The notes beneath the pieces are model-generated. The model was not told where the DNA came from. It saw only the letters and a list, made by a program, of their open reading frames with translations, and searched no databases. A stretch of 64,000 nt of DNA from Mogibacterium timidum ATCC 33093. GTDB lineage: Bacteria > Bacillota > Clostridia > Peptostreptococcales > Anaerovoracaceae. This document shows positions 7,460 to 16,581 of this stretch, one piece after another. The stretch's first letter is position 1. Each line of letters starts with the position of its first letter. The DNA is taken from NCBI RefSeq assembly GCF_000525775.1, contig NZ_JALU01000002.1, positions 43,938 through 107,937 of the forward strand. The letters are read 5' to 3'. The position numbers were made by a program, and so were the translations under genes.

Positions 7460-9379
7460 TTAAAACAGATTCTTTATATAAGTGCTGTATGCACTCCTCA
7501 GCTCTTCGACCATCTCCTGAATCTTTAGCTCATAATCAGCAGCCGCATCGTAGTCACGGTTGTCGAGAGCCTCGCGTGCCAGTGTCAGAAGCGACTTGCT
7601 GTCGATGGAGTCCTTGCCGAGCTCGATTCGGAGCGCATTGACTCTTCTCCAGTTCATTATATCATAATCGGTTGCCTCAAGCTCATTGTGTCTCTTCTTG
7701 CAGTTTCTGACAAAATCCATCGAATTTGGCAGAATCCTATCGCGGTACTCCATCACCCACTTCATCGACATCTGAGCACGGTACGACATCACCACGTCTC
7801 TGGCGGTATCATCTCCGCCGGTGATTTTGGCAATCTCCTCCTCGGTCGTGTCAAATGCTCTCAAATTCTCCCACACTGTAGCCGGAGCCTTTCCGAACAA
7901 ACGTGTTCTCTCTTCCTTCGTGAAGCATTCAAACACATTGAGCTCGGTCCTGTATTCTCTGTCCCTCTCCAGATAGAAGTCCGCCTGTCCGGCCTTCTTG
8001 GAGATAGACTCTGCGAGCCCTCTTGGTGTCTTGCCGGCCGCCAGGACAGCCTCGATTCCGTCGAGCATAAGCATGAATGCAGCTCCGACAACCAGATATG
8101 TGTTGCTATGCGGATTAGGCGATCGGAGTTCGAATCTGGTAGCCATCGGGTTCTTCTGGTCTCTCACCAGGCCGATCAGAACCGTTCTGTTTCTGGACGG
8201 TGTCACGCAATCCTTACCGAGCGAAGTTACAATGCAGACCGGAGCTTCATATCCCGGCTTGAGCCTTCTAAACGCATCGTGAGTCTGTGCCACAAACGGA
8301 TTGAGCAGCTCGTAATTCTTGAGGATTCCCATCAGAGCTCCAAAGCCTACAGGGCTCATGTACTCGTTCCGTCTATCCTTTGACTCGAACAGGTTGACCA
8401 TCTCGCCTGACTTAAGCTTAGCCGATACGCCTAGGTGAGTGTGCTCTCCGCTGCCTGCCACGCCCGGCATCGGCTTGGCGAGGAAGGTTACCTCGAGGTT
8501 GTTTGCGCGGAACACATCTCTGACGATGTGCTTGATCTGACCTTCGTTATCTCCAGCCTGAACCGGGCTCGAGAATTTCCAGTCTATCTCCAGCTGCTCC
8601 ATGATGTGGTCGTAATTTCCGGAGTTGCCCATCTTGGCTCTGACCCCGCCGACCTCTTTGTGTCCCATCTCTACGCCAAAGCCGTAGCGGTCGAGAATCT
8701 CAAGGGTCTGCTCGAGGGCTGTATTTACCGGTCCGATAGTCCTCTTCCAATATTGTTCCTTGAGCTCCTGTGAGGTGGACAGCTGATCTCTGTCCGCTTT
8801 GTCGTCCGGTGTCTTAACCCAGAACTCCAGCTCTGTCGCACTGGTCAGCGTTATCTCGTCGATGTCATCCACTGAACTGATGCCGTCCAGATAATCTACA
8901 ACGTACGGGTATTTATGAAGCAGTCCCACAAGCCTGCTTGCGAACTTATCTATCGCTTCCTTGCAGAATATACGCGAACCGACCATTCTGTCGTTGTTGT
9001 GTCTGAGGAATGATGGGATTCTCAAAGTTCCGATTGGCAGACCTGTCGCATAATCCATGTTGCTGAAATTATACTCAACGTACCAGTTGACTTCCTTATC
9101 CGGAAGAATGTCTACTCTGGCATTTGCAAGGTTGGCAATCTCAGGAAGCGCAACACTGGATCCGTCCGTCTGAACTCCGTTTTCCAGCATTCTCCCCATA
9201 TCGTCTATGAACGTCTTGATTGGAATCTTCTCATCTGTGAAATGACCTCCAAGGTCTACTCCCGCAAATGATACGAACTTAACCTCGGGGTGCGCTTTCA
9301 GCACCTCCTGTACCGACGCAATCCCATGCTCATCAGCCGGAATTGTAAAGAGCATCTTCTCCAGATCGAAGTTTATCAT
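7460..9379 (-). CDS. glnA: Glutamine synthetase (long clostridial form)
   Basis: Makes glutamine from glutamate, ammonia and ATP. The protein is 639 residues, longer than the roughly 440-470 of GlnA type I and shorter than typical GSIII (above 700). Catalytic-domain motifs include GSGEHTHLGVS (near residues 311-321, the KPxxGxxGSG-H-H ATP-site type), SRNRTVLIGLV, and FELRSPNPHSNTYLVVGAAF. The glutamate-binding part of the N-terminus is present (GVQTDGSSVALPE). The C-terminal 150 residues are mostly helical and include IMNWRRVNALRIELG. The ATG at 9379 has AGGAGAG upstream. The exact GS subclass is left open. Confidence 0.9.
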   Translation of the reverse strand: MINFDLEKMLFTIPADEHGIASVQEVLKAHPEVKFVSFAGVDLGGHFTDEKIPIKTFIDDMGRMLENGVQTDGSSVALPEIANLANARVDILPDKEVNWYVEYNFSNMDYATGLPIGTLRIPSFLRHNNDRMVGSRIFCKEAIDKFASRLVGLLHKYPYVVDYLDGISSVDDIDEITLTSATELEFWVKTPDDKADRDQLSTSQELKEQYWKRTIGPVNTALEQTLEILDRYGFGVEMGHKEVGGVRAKMGNSGNYDHIMEQLEIDWKFSSPVQAGDNEGQIKHIVRDVFRANNLEVTFLAKPMPGVAGSGEHTHLGVSAKLKSGEMVNLFESKDRRNEYMSPVGFGALMGILKNYELLNPFVAQTHDAFRRLKPGYEAPVCIVTSLGKDCVTPSRNRTVLIGLVRDQKNPMATRFELRSPNPHSNTYLVVGAAFMLMLDGIEAVLAAGKTPRGLAESISKKAGQADFYLERDREYRTELNVFECFTKEERTRLFGKAPATVWENLRAFDTTEEEIAKITGGDDTARDVVMSYRAQMSMKWVMEYRDRILPNSMDFVRNCKKRHNELEATDYDIMNWRRVNALRIELGKDSIDSKSLLTLAREALDNRDYDAAADYELKIQEMVEELRSAYSTYIKNLF

Positions 9380-9408
9380 GTCTCTCTCCTTATCTAATAA
9401 AGTTCAAA

Positions 9409-12342
9409 TTACTTGGTAAGCTGATCCAGATATCCTGACAGCTGATCTAAATATTCTCCATAAGCCTTCCAGTCACCTTCCTTCTGCGACTTGATGGCGT
9501 TATCGTAAGCTTCCTTGGCCTTGACAATCAGCTCGTCCTTGCTTGCGCCGGAGTTACCGCTCGACGCTGCTTGACTGCTTGTGCTGCCTGTATTCCCGGC
9601 ACCATCACCGAACAGGTTCTCCAGCGCCTCATCGAGTGTTGATGCGTATGCAATCTTGTCGCCATACGCAACGATAACTCTTCTGACCTCCGGAATTGCC
9701 TGGTTAGAAGCCTCAAGGTATACCGGTTCGACGTACATGATGGAATTATTTACAGGAATTACAAACATGTCGCCGCGCCTATATGTTGTACCCGACGAAT
9801 TCCAGAGCGAGAATTCCTTGGCGATCTCGGAGTTCTGGTCTATCTGCGCCTCGACCTGCATAGGACCGTACACTGTCTTGTTCTTAGGCAGCTTGTACAC
9901 GACGAGCTTGCCGTATTCATCTCCGTCATTTCGCGCCATCATGATGGCTGTCATGTTCTGCTTGGACTTAGGTGTAAACGGAATCATATTGATAAATTCC
10001 GCTTTCTTCTCGCCCGGCAGGTTGAAGATGAAGAAGCTGGAGCTCATCTGCTTCTCCTTCGTGCCGTATATCTGATGGGCAACGTCCCACATGTCTTCCT
10101 TCTGGTAGAATACCTTGACCTCGTTCATGTGATACTTGGTATAAGCATTGGACTGAATATTGAGAAGCGTCGAAGGATATTTGAAATGCTTCCTGATTCC
10201 CGCAGGAACCTCATCACTGCTCTTAAACAGCGTTGGGTATATCTTGGCGTACGTCTTGGCAATAGGATCGTTGTTATCCACCACGTAGTAGTTCACATCG
10301 CCGTTGTAAGCGTCTACAACAACCTTAATTGAGTTCCTGATATAGTTCGTCGTTCCAATCTGACCGGAATATGGTTCAGAGTAAGGATAGTTGCTGCTGG
10401 TCGTGTAAGCGTCAATAATCCAATATAATTTGCCATCGACAACTGTCATATATGGATCCTTCTCGTAGTCGAGATAAGGCAAAATCTTGTTAACCCTCTC
10501 GAGTATGTTACGGTTGATGATGATCCTCGAATCCTTGTTGATGTTCGACGACACAAGCATCTGCATGCTGCCCTCTCTTATGGAGAAGAGCAACCTGTTG
10601 ATAAATCCGAGCTTAATGCCCGCCTTACCCTTGTACCTGGTATACTTGTTAGCATTTCCGTCCGGATAATCGAACTCCTGCTCGTCGCCGTTAACTATGA
10701 TGTAATTGTTGGTGAGCTCACCGAAGTATATCTCCGGTCTCCTGATCTTGATCTCCGGTATGCTTGACTCCGGCGGAATGTTCTTGATCATTACATCCGG
10801 CTGTCCGTTCGCCGTAACCGAGTTGACCTTGGACAGCGCTACTCCATACCCGTGAGTGTATTTGAGATGCTTGTTGATCCATGTGTCGCTGATTTTGTTC
10901 TCGTTAATTTCTCTAGTCGAAAGGTAGGCCTGTGTCTCTGAGCCGTTGATCTCGTATCTATCTACGTCGACGTCATTGAAGTCGTAGTACTGACGTATAC
11001 TCTGCGTCTGATTGTAATAATCCTTTACAGGCTCATAATCGTTAATCCTGATATTGCTCATTGTCGGCTTGTTGTTAGCAATATCCGCTGCAGTCAGATT
11101 GTTATCCGCTGCAAAGGAATCCACCTTAATCTTGTCAAGTCCGTACGCGTGGTTCGTATACTCGATGTTGTTCTTGATATACTTGCTTTCCTTGTTGATC
11201 TCGTCAGGAGTTACTATCAGGCTCTGTACACCGAGCTTGAGTGCAGTGCCGATAACCAGTACGCCAATCATGATAGCGGGGATCCTTATCAGCTTCCGAT
11301 ACTCCTTCTTGTGCACGTGTCTGACAAGCGTGACAGCTCCGATAACGGAGAGAACTGTTATCAAGATATAAGCCTTCTGGGTAATAGCGATATCTGTAAA
11401 TCCTGCGCCATAGACCGTGCCTGTGTGTGCATGCAGCAGGGTAAACTGCTTGAGCACAAAATGTATTCCGAGCATGATATAGAAGATAACACCCAGAATC
11501 ATCGCCTTTCCGGACGCCAGGCTGAACAGATGATCGATGTTGAGGCGGTTGACCTCTCGCCTCTTCGCTCTTCCCTTCCTGTTCTCCTTGGTGACGCCCT
11601 TGACAAACTTGCGAGCCATATCTTCGAAGGGATCTCTGCGCTCAAACGGTATGCTGTTATCCGATCTGTCGTAGTTCTCACGCTCCTCGTCAGCTGTATT
11701 TCCAAACTCCTCAAAATTATCATCTCTATCGAATCTGTCGAAGATATCCGGTGTCCTGACGGACAGCAGGATTGCATAGTAGATGAGAGTTACGATTACG
11801 ACTCCGACGATAACGAAAATCGCAATCGAGTTGAGCTTGGTAAGGAACTCGAGCTTGAACACATAAAAAGATATATCCAATCCGAATATCGGATCCTTGA
11901 GGCCAAACTTCGTAGAATTTGCGAACATCAGGAATGACTGCCATGTGTTTGTGGCGGAAACAACTGCAGCAATGAGACCAAACACCACTGAAACCACCCA
12001 AGACAGCACGTTGAGTCTGTGCATGTTGGGAATCTCATGTGACTCTATCTTGCTGAAATAGCCCTTACGAAGACTGTTGAGGTACAGTCTAACCAGTAGT
12101 CCGGCGATTATGAATATCGGAATACCGAGCTTAACCTCTGTCAGAATCTGTGTCCAGAATACCCTCGTGAAGCCCAGCTCGCTGAACCACATCCAATCAG
12201 TCAGGAAGCCTACGCAGGTGCCGAGCACAATCAGAATCAGAAGCACAAACAGCAGAACGCTACGTAATCTCTTGCCGCGCTTCTTTTTACCTGAGTGGTC
12301 CTCCGACCTTTTAAATTTTCCAAAATTATCCAGTATACGCAT
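9409..12342 (-). CDS. UPF0182 family large membrane protein
   Basis: A 977-residue protein of the UPF0182 (COG1615) family, whose function is unknown. After a short basic cytoplasmic tail there is a membrane segment, the family stretch TDWMWFSELGFTRVFWTQIL, and further membrane segments up to about residue 390. A large extracytoplasmic region follows, then a Ser/Gly/Ala linker near residue 935 and a helical tail. The start at 12342 (MRILDN) is preferred over 12363 because GGAG lies 6-7 bases upstream. An acidic, arginine-rich cytoplasmic loop (about residues 215-260) separates two groups of helices. It follows the zinc-ribbon gene with a terminator-like hairpin between. Confidence 0.9.
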   Translation of the reverse strand: MRILDNFGKFKRSEDHSGKKKRGKRLRSVLLFVLLILIVLGTCVGFLTDWMWFSELGFTRVFWTQILTEVKLGIPIFIIAGLLVRLYLNSLRKGYFSKIESHEIPNMHRLNVLSWVVSVVFGLIAAVVSATNTWQSFLMFANSTKFGLKDPIFGLDISFYVFKLEFLTKLNSIAIFVIVGVVIVTLIYYAILLSVRTPDIFDRFDRDDNFEEFGNTADEERENYDRSDNSIPFERRDPFEDMARKFVKGVTKENRKGRAKRREVNRLNIDHLFSLASGKAMILGVIFYIMLGIHFVLKQFTLLHAHTGTVYGAGFTDIAITQKAYILITVLSVIGAVTLVRHVHKKEYRKLIRIPAIMIGVLVIGTALKLGVQSLIVTPDEINKESKYIKNNIEYTNHAYGLDKIKVDSFAADNNLTAADIANNKPTMSNIRINDYEPVKDYYNQTQSIRQYYDFNDVDVDRYEINGSETQAYLSTREINENKISDTWINKHLKYTHGYGVALSKVNSVTANGQPDVMIKNIPPESSIPEIKIRRPEIYFGELTNNYIIVNGDEQEFDYPDGNANKYTRYKGKAGIKLGFINRLLFSIREGSMQMLVSSNINKDSRIIINRNILERVNKILPYLDYEKDPYMTVVDGKLYWIIDAYTTSSNYPYSEPYSGQIGTTNYIRNSIKVVVDAYNGDVNYYVVDNNDPIAKTYAKIYPTLFKSSDEVPAGIRKHFKYPSTLLNIQSNAYTKYHMNEVKVFYQKEDMWDVAHQIYGTKEKQMSSSFFIFNLPGEKKAEFINMIPFTPKSKQNMTAIMMARNDGDEYGKLVVYKLPKNKTVYGPMQVEAQIDQNSEIAKEFSLWNSSGTTYRRGDMFVIPVNNSIMYVEPVYLEASNQAIPEVRRVIVAYGDKIAYASTLDEALENLFGDGAGNTGSTSSQAASSGNSGASKDELIVKAKEAYDNAIKSQKEGDWKAYGEYLDQLSGYLDQLTK

Positions 12343-12363
12343 GATTTTCTCCAAAAACCACAT

Positions 12364-12398
12364 AATGCAGCGGTAGCTGTTAAGCCTGCCGCTGCATT
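12364..12398 (-). terminator. Hairpin terminator after the zinc-ribbon gene
   Basis: A perfect 10-bp stem (AATGCAGCGG at 12364-12373 with CCGCTGCATT at 12389-12398) lies between the stop at 12415 and the next start at 12342. On the minus strand it is followed by ATGTGGTTTTTGG, a weak T tract. It may act as a partial terminator. Confidence 0.55.
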
Positions 12399-12414
12399 TA
12401 CGTTTAAATTACCC

Positions 12415-14901
12415 TTACAATAGCAATTCAGATTTATCACCCAGCGATGCGAAATTTGTAAATTTTCCAATGATTCCGCTAATCTGTTGGGCGATACCGC
12501 TATCCGGTGCAAAGTTGAGTATCAGTATTACCACCAGCAGCAGAACCAGTAATATCGCTACAATTACCGCTATTACAGTGAGCACACCGCCTTTGCCTAC
12601 TTCTTCATCATCGTCGTCATCGACAACTGTAGGATCTGCTGCACTTGCTGCGATAACAGCCTTCTGAACGGGTGAGCTAACCAAGGTGGTGGCAGGCGTA
12701 ACAGGCTCAGTCACGTTTGCACTCATGCTCAGCTCTGATCCTTCCTCATTCTTAGCAGCCTCAAGCTTAGCCGACTCTGCCTTAACTGCAGCCTCAACAG
12801 TCTCATGATGACCCTCAACTGCAGGAGTCTCCTCAGTCTCGTTCTCATCCTGATAGTCCGCAAGCACGTCTTCCATCAAAGTGTAATCTGCGCTTCCGTC
12901 CTGCAGCTTCTTGTACTCTTCATCGAGCAGCTGCTGGAATTCTTCGTTCTTGCGATATAGAGTATAGAATTTGTCGATCTTACGAGTTGCCTCCATACTC
13001 TTGTCATCTACGTCTTCTCCAAAGAGGTCTTTCTGAAGGTCATCAATCGACATAACCTCTTCCTGCGTCGGAGTATCTGTATCATCAGCAACTGCATAAT
13101 TATTAGCATCTGCAACATCATCTGCCGAGAACAGTATATTTGCCTCTTCATCCGGTTCACCATCTATAGTGTCAAAGCCAAGTCCGGCAAGCTCTGTTTC
13201 TGCACTTGTAAGTCCGCCCTTTGCGGTCGAAGCGTCCTTGCCAAGCGCTGCTGCAGATTTTGTCTCGGCTGCAGGCGCAGCAGTCGGTGCTGCAACCGGC
13301 TCGTTTGTCAGCTCTTCAACTGATACGATGTCTCTAGACGGCAGCTCAACAGTTTCAGATGGATCTTTGCCGAGTAGCTCAGCTAATCTCCTCTGAAGAT
13401 TTGCAATCTCGCTCTCGATTTCCTTAGCTACTGCAGACTCAGCATCTGCCGTTGCAACTACTGCACCATTTGCTGCCCCGGCCTTAACCTCAACTGCCGC
13501 TTCAGAAGCCTGTGTAATCGGCGCCTTGACATCCGTCTCAGCTTCTACTGCTGAAACCACAGGTGCTTCAACCTTAGTCTCTGCCGACTTCACTTCATCA
13601 CCGGAAGCGTCCCCCATATAGAGCTCGGAATAGTTCACCGGCTCATCATAAGGAACATCTATATCCTCGTCACCAAACGTGAAATCATCAACCTCGACAT
13701 CCTTAAGCTCTGTCTTAGGTGCGAGATCATACTCTGTTTCCGGTTCCTTGCTGTCGTCTGTAACCTCATCGTACGAGAATGTCTCCGGTTCATCGTCGTC
13801 ATCCTCATCGTCAAGCTCTACGTCTTCAGCTGCACGCTCCTCGGCACGTGAGACTCTACTTGGCGTCACGTAGTCGAGATACTGACTTAAAGTTTCTTCG
13901 TCCTCATCTGTGTCTTTGATATCTACATCGAAGTTAAACAGGTCATCGTCGGTCTTGTCTGCCGGCTCTTCGTCCTTGTCATCGCTTCCGTGCATAAACT
14001 TGGACAGCTCGGACTCAAATTCATCCTCCGGAAGCTTAAACTCATCTCTGGTCTCAGCCGCTGAAACGTGAACCATGTCGTCAACAAAGTTATGTGGCGG
14101 CTCTGCCCGGAACACCTCCTCGTGCGACTTGCGACGAGCGTTGATATACTCATCGAAATCAGCCGAAGCTGCATCGAGTCTATCCGAAGCTTCCTTCTCA
14201 CCTGATTCTGCTGCTTTCTCGTTCTGCTCGAGCTCAGCAACTATATCATCCTTGAGTTCTGTATAACCATGTGTATGTTCTCTGTCTGCGTCAGGAAGAA
14301 TCGGTTCGCTGTAGTCAAAATCGTCAGCAGTCGACGCATCTTCAGCTGCCTTAGCCGCCTTCTCCCGTTCTTTCTTCTCCTGCTTCATAACCTCGATAAA
14401 ATTCATCGTGCGTCCACGCCCGGCTGCCGGAGCAGCGGCAGAATCGCGCTTAATCATTTCCTCGAGCGGATCAACTGTCTCGGTCTTAACCTCGGGCTCG
14501 GCTGTCTTAGGCGCTTCCCACCCGGTATTGAATGCATTGAACGAATGAGTTGCCGTCTCCGTGTCTCCATCGTCTATGCCGGTTGTCTCCCAAGGCGATC
14601 TGACGTTTCTCACAGGTTTCTTATGACTCTCCTCGATCACCGAGCTCCAATCAAAAGAGACTGAAGAGACTGAGCCGGTTTTCTTCTTAGGCGCTGTAAC
14701 TTCGGAGTCTACAGCTCCGAAACCAAAGTCGAACTTCGTAGAAGATTCGCTCTTGTCCATCATATTTCCTTCTGTATTCGACGAACTAAATGCTGTATGT
14801 TCGTGTACTGACTGTTCTGCATCGGGATTGATTCTTGCACCACATACGCTGCAAAATCTAGCGCCCTCTGCTACTTCGTTGCCACAATTGCTACAGAACA
14901 T
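12415..14901 (-). CDS. Zinc-ribbon, acidic low-complexity membrane protein
   Basis: An 828-residue protein of unknown function. It opens with a CxxC-x10-CxxC zinc ribbon (MFCSNCGNEVAEG then FCSVCGA). About 730 residues of Asp/Glu/Ala/Ser-rich, probably disordered sequence follow, and then a single membrane helix near residues 775-800 (VLTVIAVIVAILLVLLLVVI) with a short tail. The zinc ribbon should therefore face the cytoplasm. The ATG at 14901 lies downstream of a good promoter (14987-15015). The architecture resembles zinc_ribbon_2 proteins of Firmicutes with one C-terminal helix, but the acidic middle is unusually long. No function is proposed. Confidence 0.8.
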   Translation of the reverse strand: MFCSNCGNEVAEGARFCSVCGARINPDAEQSVHEHTAFSSSNTEGNMMDKSESSTKFDFGFGAVDSEVTAPKKKTGSVSSVSFDWSSVIEESHKKPVRNVRSPWETTGIDDGDTETATHSFNAFNTGWEAPKTAEPEVKTETVDPLEEMIKRDSAAAPAAGRGRTMNFIEVMKQEKKEREKAAKAAEDASTADDFDYSEPILPDADREHTHGYTELKDDIVAELEQNEKAAESGEKEASDRLDAASADFDEYINARRKSHEEVFRAEPPHNFVDDMVHVSAAETRDEFKLPEDEFESELSKFMHGSDDKDEEPADKTDDDLFNFDVDIKDTDEDEETLSQYLDYVTPSRVSRAEERAAEDVELDDEDDDDEPETFSYDEVTDDSKEPETEYDLAPKTELKDVEVDDFTFGDEDIDVPYDEPVNYSELYMGDASGDEVKSAETKVEAPVVSAVEAETDVKAPITQASEAAVEVKAGAANGAVVATADAESAVAKEIESEIANLQRRLAELLGKDPSETVELPSRDIVSVEELTNEPVAAPTAAPAAETKSAAALGKDASTAKGGLTSAETELAGLGFDTIDGEPDEEANILFSADDVADANNYAVADDTDTPTQEEVMSIDDLQKDLFGEDVDDKSMEATRKIDKFYTLYRKNEEFQQLLDEEYKKLQDGSADYTLMEDVLADYQDENETEETPAVEGHHETVEAAVKAESAKLEAAKNEEGSELSMSANVTEPVTPATTLVSSPVQKAVIAASAADPTVVDDDDDEEVGKGGVLTVIAVIVAILLVLLLVVILILNFAPDSGIAQQISGIIGKFTNFASLGDKSELLL

Positions 14902-14986
14902 TATTACCTCCCAAATTGCTTAAGCACACACTTGATATACCATCCAGCATGCCCGGTTGTTAATCTTCTATAAAGATTCATTGGAA

Positions 14987-15015
14987 ATTATACATCAAGG
15001 AAATATTAATATCAA
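14987..15015 (-). promoter_or_regulatory. Sigma-A promoter of the zinc-ribbon gene
   Basis: On the minus strand, TTGATA and TATAAT are separated by 17 bases, about 85 bases upstream of the ATG at 14901. The -10 region lies in the same 15-base stretch seen before rnfC. Confidence 0.7.
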
Positions 15016-15306
15016 GATTTCGCTTGCAATTAGTGGAATTTGCGCACTATATGAGTTAATTATCGGTAAATTATCCTGATTTTGCACTATCCTTTTGTGT
15101 TTCGATTCCGAGGCTATTTAATTGCACCGCGGCGATGGTGCTGCTCCCACGCTTTATTGACTGTCTCCGCCAATTCATTTATATAGCTGTATAATAGCGC
15201 ACCGGCTCGATCATGATCTTGGATCAACGCCGGTAGTTCTTAGCAATCTTTATTGTTGCCGGCGGATACAGGCGGATACTTTTTTCAAAAAATCCCATTA
15301 TTATGC
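15016..15306. other. Gene-free stretch between the zinc-ribbon promoter and the tRNA-Lys promoter
   Basis: About 290 bases separate the divergent promoters of the zinc-ribbon gene and tRNA-Lys. No frame with a plausible start and ribosome binding site, no RNA gene and no strong repeat are seen. Confidence 0.5.
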
Positions 15307-15335
15307 TTGACGAGATATTAAATCGATGCTAGAAT
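15307..15335 (+). promoter_or_regulatory. tRNA-Lys promoter
   Basis: TTGACG and TAGAAT are separated by exactly 17 bases, ending 30 bases upstream of the tRNA. This is a strong sigma-A-type promoter. Confidence 0.8.
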
Positions 15336-15365
15336 ACATAAGCTGTCAGGCAGACAAATTAATAT

Positions 15366-15441
15366 GTGTGATTAGCTCAGCTGGCAGAGCACCTGACTCT
15401 TAATCAGGGTGTCCAGGGTTCGAACCCCTGATCACGCACCA
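15366..15441 (+). tRNA. tRNA-Lys (anticodon CTT)
   Basis: A 76-base tRNA with encoded CCA. The acceptor stem GTGTGAT pairs with ATCACGC (one G-T pair). The D arm contains AGCTCAGCTGGCAGAGC. The anticodon stem CCTGA/TCAGG encloses the loop CTCTTAA, giving anticodon CTT, which reads AAG. The T arm contains GGTTCGAACC. It has its own promoter and terminator, so it is a single-gene transcript. Confidence 0.97.
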
Positions 15442-15444
15442 CGC

Positions 15445-15479
15445 AAAACACCGCAATTCCAATGAGTTGCGGTGTTTTT
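15445..15479 (+). terminator. Intrinsic terminator of tRNA-Lys
   Basis: A perfect 12-bp stem, AAAACACCGCAA with TTGCGGTGTTTT, runs into TTTTT just downstream of the tRNA. Confidence 0.9.
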
Positions 15480-15683
15480 CTGGGTCTATACCTTTCTTTG
15501 TGGTTTAAGGGGTAGCTATTCCGCAGATTGGGGTCTAAAATACACCGTGCCTATGTCAGCTTTTGTGGTGTAAGTGCGGTGCTTTTTCCCTTTGCCATGC
15601 TATCATTTTTGGGGAATCGAGAAAGCATGAAAGGAACTTAATAAATATACGAAAAAACTTATCATAAATATGTTTAACCTGGA

Positions 15684-15989
15684 ACAGCATATATTGAACA
15701 ACTGGATATTATATCGTGCGGTAATGAGAGTTTTGTAACTATTACATTACAAGTTAAACCTGCTGTTTGCCCTCGATGTAGTAACTACTCCAGCATAATC
15801 TACGATTTTTCTCATTAGTTCATAAATGCACAAGATTGTCAGTTAAGTATGTTAGTATTGATATGTGGAATACTTTATAGAGATATTGTCTCTGAGTATT
15901 TTCCTAAAGCAGTGATTTGCGTTGACAGTTTTCATGTCATACGAATGATTAATCATGCTCTTGCAGCTAAGCTCCTTTTGCCGAATGGC
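15684..15989 (+). pseudogene. Decayed ISL3-family transposase remnant
   Basis: Translation gives QLDIISCGNESF, then a zinc-finger piece (VCPRCSNYSS), an in-frame TAG at 15816-15818, and further on SEYFPKAVICVDSFHVIRM, which is the ISL3 catalytic-core type. VSIDMWNT, the segment that normally precedes YRDIV, is present but in another frame, so there is a frameshift. Only about 100 of roughly 400 residues remain, because the middle and the C-terminus are deleted. The rest of 15480-15680 holds nothing recognisable. The remnant sits directly 3' of tRNA-Lys. Confidence 0.8.
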
Positions 15990-15999
15990 CTTCTATTTT

Positions 16000-16551
16000 T
16001 TAATTTTTTGCCACATATGCATTATCATCTAACACTTGTTTCTCAATAGTATTTTTTATTTTTACACCCAAAGCCAATACCGTTTCCATATCGGATACCG
16101 TACCTGTTCCGAAAGGGTTGAACGACGTATTCCCTGTAATAGTTCTGTATTCTTTTGGCCTGGCTCTAAATGATATATTATCTTCTTCAGTTCCTATATC
16201 TACATGGACCAGCTTATCGTTTGAAGCTTTTATTTTACAGGACAGGATTTTACCCGACACAACTTCCTTTTCATTTTTCCAAATTCTTATACTGAGCTCG
16301 TCTAAATTCACAACAAATTTATTTGCTGCATTTTTCCGAGCTTTCTTAATCAAAAAATATGTCAGATACAGTGCCGGCACAAATACAAAAGCTCTAAAGA
16401 GTAGCGGTGCGCTTCTGAAAGAAGCATACATTTCTGAATAAAATATTATCAAATAAGTTGTCAGCGCGGGAAGCAAAATACTTACCGGCAAGCATAACCC
16501 CATAACAATATCATCCTTTGATGTCCCGGCTACAAATTCAAACCTCTTCAT
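16000..16551 (-). CDS. Hypothetical membrane protein with two helices
   Basis: 183 residues, not recognised. Two hydrophobic segments (about residues 15-38 and 50-70) are followed by a predicted beta-rich cytoplasmic domain containing LSIRIWKNEKEVVSG and later ISFRARPKEYRTITG. The shape (paired helices, then a PH-like beta domain) is common in Firmicutes hypothetical proteins, but no family can be named. The ATG at 16551 has only a weak ribosome binding site. It lies 30 bases downstream of the acyl-CoA synthetase on the same strand. It is more AT-rich than its neighbours, and its 3' end borders the ISL3 remnant. Confidence 0.6.
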   Translation of the reverse strand: MKRFEFVAGTSKDDIVMGLCLPVSILLPALTTYLIIFYSEMYASFRSAPLLFRAFVFVPALYLTYFLIKKARKNAANKFVVNLDELSIRIWKNEKEVVSGKILSCKIKASNDKLVHVDIGTEEDNISFRARPKEYRTITGNTSFNPFGTGTVSDMETVLALGVKIKNTIEKQVLDDNAYVAKN

Positions 16552-16581
16552 TTTGTTTTATCCACTAATATCATCCTTCTA

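Noticed and set aside
15849..16049. Independent 66-residue gene
   Set aside because: It is the tail of the decayed ISL3 transposase; conserved upstream sequence continues in another frame and past a stop.
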